Below are positions 14,342-15,999 of a stretch of 15,999 nt of DNA, piece after piece; the first letter of the stretch is position 1; each line of letters begins with the position of its first letter. This DNA comes from Ruminococcus callidus. GTDB taxonomy: Bacteria > Bacillota > Clostridia > Oscillospirales > Ruminococcaceae. The notes beneath the pieces are model-generated. The model worked only from the letters and a program-made list of their open reading frames with translations, had not been told where the DNA came from and ran no database searches. The stretch spans positions 1 through 15,999 of the forward strand of contig NZ_JAJFCK010000045.1 in NCBI RefSeq assembly GCF_020709055.1. Direction: 5' to 3'. Position numbers and translations under genes: made by a program.

Positions 14342-14836
14342 TCAGATGGACGGTTCTTCCGATTCATACGCCAGTTCGTTTTTTTCCAGATCTGCGACCG
14401 CCTCCGAAACCGGCCGATCCAGCGGGATCAATCCGAACTGCTTCTGGAAATTCACTTCCACCCTTTTCATGGTTTCATCATCGATTCTGGTGATTCCTTT
14501 GTCCAGCAGAATCCAAGATTTATCAATGGGATTGAGCTGTTCCGCCAGAATCAGCTGATTGTCGAACCACACATGCAGTTTCATGTGCTTATGGCGTGTG
14601 GTGCAGGGAATTATGTAGATCAAATCCGAAAAAAGATTGTTGACATCATTGGAGAAAATCAGACCTCTCCGCAGTCCCGCCTGCACGTGCGTTGCGCCCT
14701 TTAGTTCTTCCGGAATATCAATCCAAACGATATTGCCTCGCCGATATGGAAAATTCGGGTCTTTCATCATTCGTGCAATTTCCCTGGCGGATTCTTTTTT
14801 GGATCTTTTCTGTTTGACTTTCAAATTTTTGGACAT
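14342..14836 (-). CDS. PemK/MazF-type toxin-family protein, extended and solitary
   Basis: 164 aa, longer than the usual 110-120 aa. Residues 32-137 match the MazF endoribonuclease fold in order: RRGNIVWIDIP (32-42), AGLRRGLIFSNDVNNLFSDLIYIIPCTT (53-80), LILAEQLNPIDKSWI (95-109) and ITRIDDETMKRVEVNFQKQFGLI (115-137). The Arg57/56 and Thr79/80 positions correspond to catalytic residues in Bacillus MazF, though the usual Pro after Arg is absent. A basic N-terminal extension (1-31, KVKQKRSKKESAREIARMM) and an acidic tail (141-164, ADLEKNELAYESEEPS) are extra. No antitoxin gene is visible within 190 nt upstream or 160 nt downstream. The start follows AAAGGA by 11 nt. It could be a solitary toxin, a self-controlled form, or a housekeeping nuclease. 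Confidence 0.78.
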   Translation of the reverse strand: MSKNLKVKQKRSKKESAREIARMMKDPNFPYRRGNIVWIDIPEELKGATHVQAGLRRGLIFSNDVNNLFSDLIYIIPCTTRHKHMKLHVWFDNQLILAEQLNPIDKSWILLDKGITRIDDETMKRVEVNFQKQFGLIPLDRPVSEAVADLEKNELAYESEEPSI

Positions 14837-14894
14837 ATATGATACCGTCCTTTCTCAGTGAGATTTGTGAATGCGTCTTTTTACATTCCGTCAG

Positions 14895-14932
14895 AAGTTG
14901 TTCTCACAGGTTTCTCTCCATAAAAACAACTT
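14895..14932 (-). promoter_or_regulatory. Inverted repeat at the start of the MazF-like gene leader
   Basis: AAGTTGTT (14895-14902) and AACAACTT (14925-14932) are perfect 8-bp arms around a 22-base spacer, directly after the predicted -10. A second small stem, GAATG/CATTC (14869-14888), lies downstream in the same roughly 95-nt leader. Operator or RNA structure; unproven. Confidence 0.35.
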
Positions 14933-14937
14933 TTTAT

Positions 14938-14946
14938 ATTATACCA
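14938..14946 (-). promoter_or_regulatory. Extended -10 promoter of the MazF-like gene
   Basis: TGGTATAAT on the minus strand is a full extended -10. No -35 can be recognised at the usual distance. Transcription would start near 14931, leaving a leader of about 95 nt. Confidence 0.5.
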
Positions 14947-14979
14947 CGGGAACGTGTACATATTATTGTCGGTTTTCAA

Positions 14980-15021
14980 ATAATTTAAGAGGCAGAGCGC
15001 CCATCACAAACACTCTGCCTC
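14980..15021 (-). terminator. Terminator of the LysR regulator gene
   Basis: A perfect 9-bp stem (GAGGCAGAG, 14989-14997, with CTCTGCCTC, 15013-15021) closes a 15-base loop, 5 bases after the LysR stop. The following tract TTAAATTATTT is only moderately T-rich. Confidence 0.75.
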
Positions 15022-15026
15022 AGATT

Positions 15027-15917
15027 TCATGATTCTGTTTGTTCGCTGCCGATCAGCTCCGCCACAATGCGGCGGTAGGTGTCAGCGAATACGCTGTCCT
15101 TATTCCAGACGGCATTGAACGCATGTTCCATCTGAAAGTTTGGAATCTCAATCTCCCGCAATTCTCCGCAAAGCAGCAGCTTCTCCCCCACCGTCTGGTA
15201 GAGAAAACTGATGCCGGTTTTCAGCAGAAGCAGCTGGATGATGGTGTGCGGATCGTTGACGACGCAGCGGTTTGGAAAGTTGTTCAGCTCGTATCCCTGC
15301 GCCTTTAGCATACGCTCGAATACCTCTCGGTTTCCGGAACCGTTCTCACGGAGAATGATGCGGTGGGAGAACAGCTGTTCAATGGGAACTGTCTCCGGAA
15401 TGTCGTAATCCTTTCCGCAAAGACAGAGAATTTTCTCCCGTTCCAGCTCCAGATTGTCGTATTTGGAGCGGTTAAAATAGCCCTCACACATGGCAAAATC
15501 CACTTCGCCGTTGTCCAGCATTTTCAGGAGGTCACGGGTGTCCTGAATGGTCAGGGTGACATTGTACTCCGGATGTGCGAGAATGTAGCGGCTCAGCTTT
15601 TCTGGCAAGTAAAATCCGCCGATAGACATGGTCGCTCCCAGCCGAATCACACGCTTGGTGTGGATGTGCCGCACCATGTCCTCGATTCTTGCACTGTCAT
15701 GATGTACGGATTCAAAGAACTGCCGCAGCAGCTCCCCCTGCTCTGTCAGGATCAGCTTTTTCCCATTGTAGAAAAACAGCTTTGCGCCGTAGTGCTTTTC
15801 CAGTGATTTAATGTGCTGCGAAACGGCAGGCTGTGTGATGTACAGTTCATTTGCCGCCTTGGTATAGCTCATATTGCGGCAGACAGACAAAAAAGTTTCG
15901 ATGCGAAAGTCCAGCAT
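15027..15917 (-). CDS. LysR-family transcriptional regulator
   Basis: 296 aa, standard length. Residues 1-60 form the LysR winged HTH: MLDFRIETFLSVCRNMSYTKAANELYITQPAVSQHIKSLEKHYGAKLFF, followed by the linker helix LTEQGELLRQFFESV. From about residue 90 a periplasmic-binding-like effector domain follows, with IRLGATMSIGGFYLPEKLSRYILAHPEYNVTLTIQDT and later GISFLYQTVGEKLLLCGELREIEI. The start is supported by an AAGAAAGGG stretch 7-10 nt upstream. LysR proteins usually control a divergent neighbour, but any such gene would lie beyond 15999. The effector and target are not assignable. It ends at its own terminator. Confidence 0.93.
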   Translation of the reverse strand: MLDFRIETFLSVCRNMSYTKAANELYITQPAVSQHIKSLEKHYGAKLFFYNGKKLILTEQGELLRQFFESVHHDSARIEDMVRHIHTKRVIRLGATMSIGGFYLPEKLSRYILAHPEYNVTLTIQDTRDLLKMLDNGEVDFAMCEGYFNRSKYDNLELEREKILCLCGKDYDIPETVPIEQLFSHRIILRENGSGNREVFERMLKAQGYELNNFPNRCVVNDPHTIIQLLLLKTGISFLYQTVGEKLLLCGELREIEIPNFQMEHAFNAVWNKDSVFADTYRRIVAELIGSEQTES

Positions 15918-15977
15918 ACTCCGTTTCCCTTTCTTTCTACAATATTAGAACCTGTCTTCACAAGAAATATATGTGGA

Positions 15978-15999
15978 TTTTCGAGCATAATTTTGTTGC
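15978..15999 (-). repeat. Right copy of the edge inverted repeat
   Basis: Reverse complement of the left-edge copy (4-23): 20 identical bases with two single-base insertions. It lies in the non-coding DNA upstream of the LysR gene and may continue beyond the window. Confidence 0.4.

Noticed and set aside
14905..14922. Five-codon leader frame (MERNL) in the MazF-like gene leader
   Set aside because: No ribosome binding site precedes it and the residues show no attenuation pattern; also far too short to stand as an antitoxin.
1..15999. CRISPR array, tRNA/rRNA, insertion sequence or prophage
   Set aside because: No regularly spaced repeats, no cloverleaf or rRNA-like stretches, and no transposase, integrase or phage proteins were found on either strand.

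Overview
The window looks like a chromosomal segment of a Gram-positive anaerobe of the Ruminococcus / Oscillospiraceae type. Three things point that way: a secreted GH5 cellulase that ends in a dockerin domain, a SUF-only iron-sulphur operon in the order regulator-C-B-D-S-U, and strong AGGAGG-like ribosome binding sites with TTGACA/TATAAT promoters. The lineage is an inference; a cellulosome-forming Ruminococcus would fit best. I count 17 protein genes, 16 of them on the minus strand. There are no RNA genes, insertion sequences, prophage genes or CRISPR arrays. No gene-free stretch exceeds 300 bases.

Left part (1-2300): a flavin-reductase-like protein (minus) is divergent from an 11-TM sodium:neurotransmitter-symporter-family transporter (plus), which has a perfect consensus promoter. 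A strong hairpin at 2255-2299 separates the transporter from the convergent genes on its right.

Middle (2302-6467, all minus): a WYL-domain regulator is followed by an acyl-CoA thioesterase and a tiny GNAT acetyltransferase that is translationally coupled to it. Upstream lies a MATE exporter plus AraC-type regulator pair that ends in its own terminator.

Cellulase region (6600-8770, minus): a secreted GH5 (subfamily 1-like) endoglucanase with a C-terminal dockerin, its own promoter and two tandem terminators, and a small stand-alone cupin upstream.

Fe-S region (8824-14291, minus): one tight operon encodes an Rrf2/IscR-like regulator with three cysteines, the SufC ATPase, the SufB and SufD scaffold, the SufS cysteine desulfurase and the SufU sulphur-transfer protein. 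It starts at a perfect consensus promoter and ends at a strong terminator. Its roughly 77-nt leader carries four TCCGGA-type sites.

Right part (14342-15999, minus): a PemK/MazF-like toxin-family protein with N- and C-terminal extensions and no visible antitoxin, then a LysR regulator ending in a terminator.

Nothing here is a clearly new multi-gene system. The most interesting items are the TCCGGA array in the suf leader, the solitary extended MazF-like protein, and a near-identical inverted repeat of about 20 nt at the two edges of the window.
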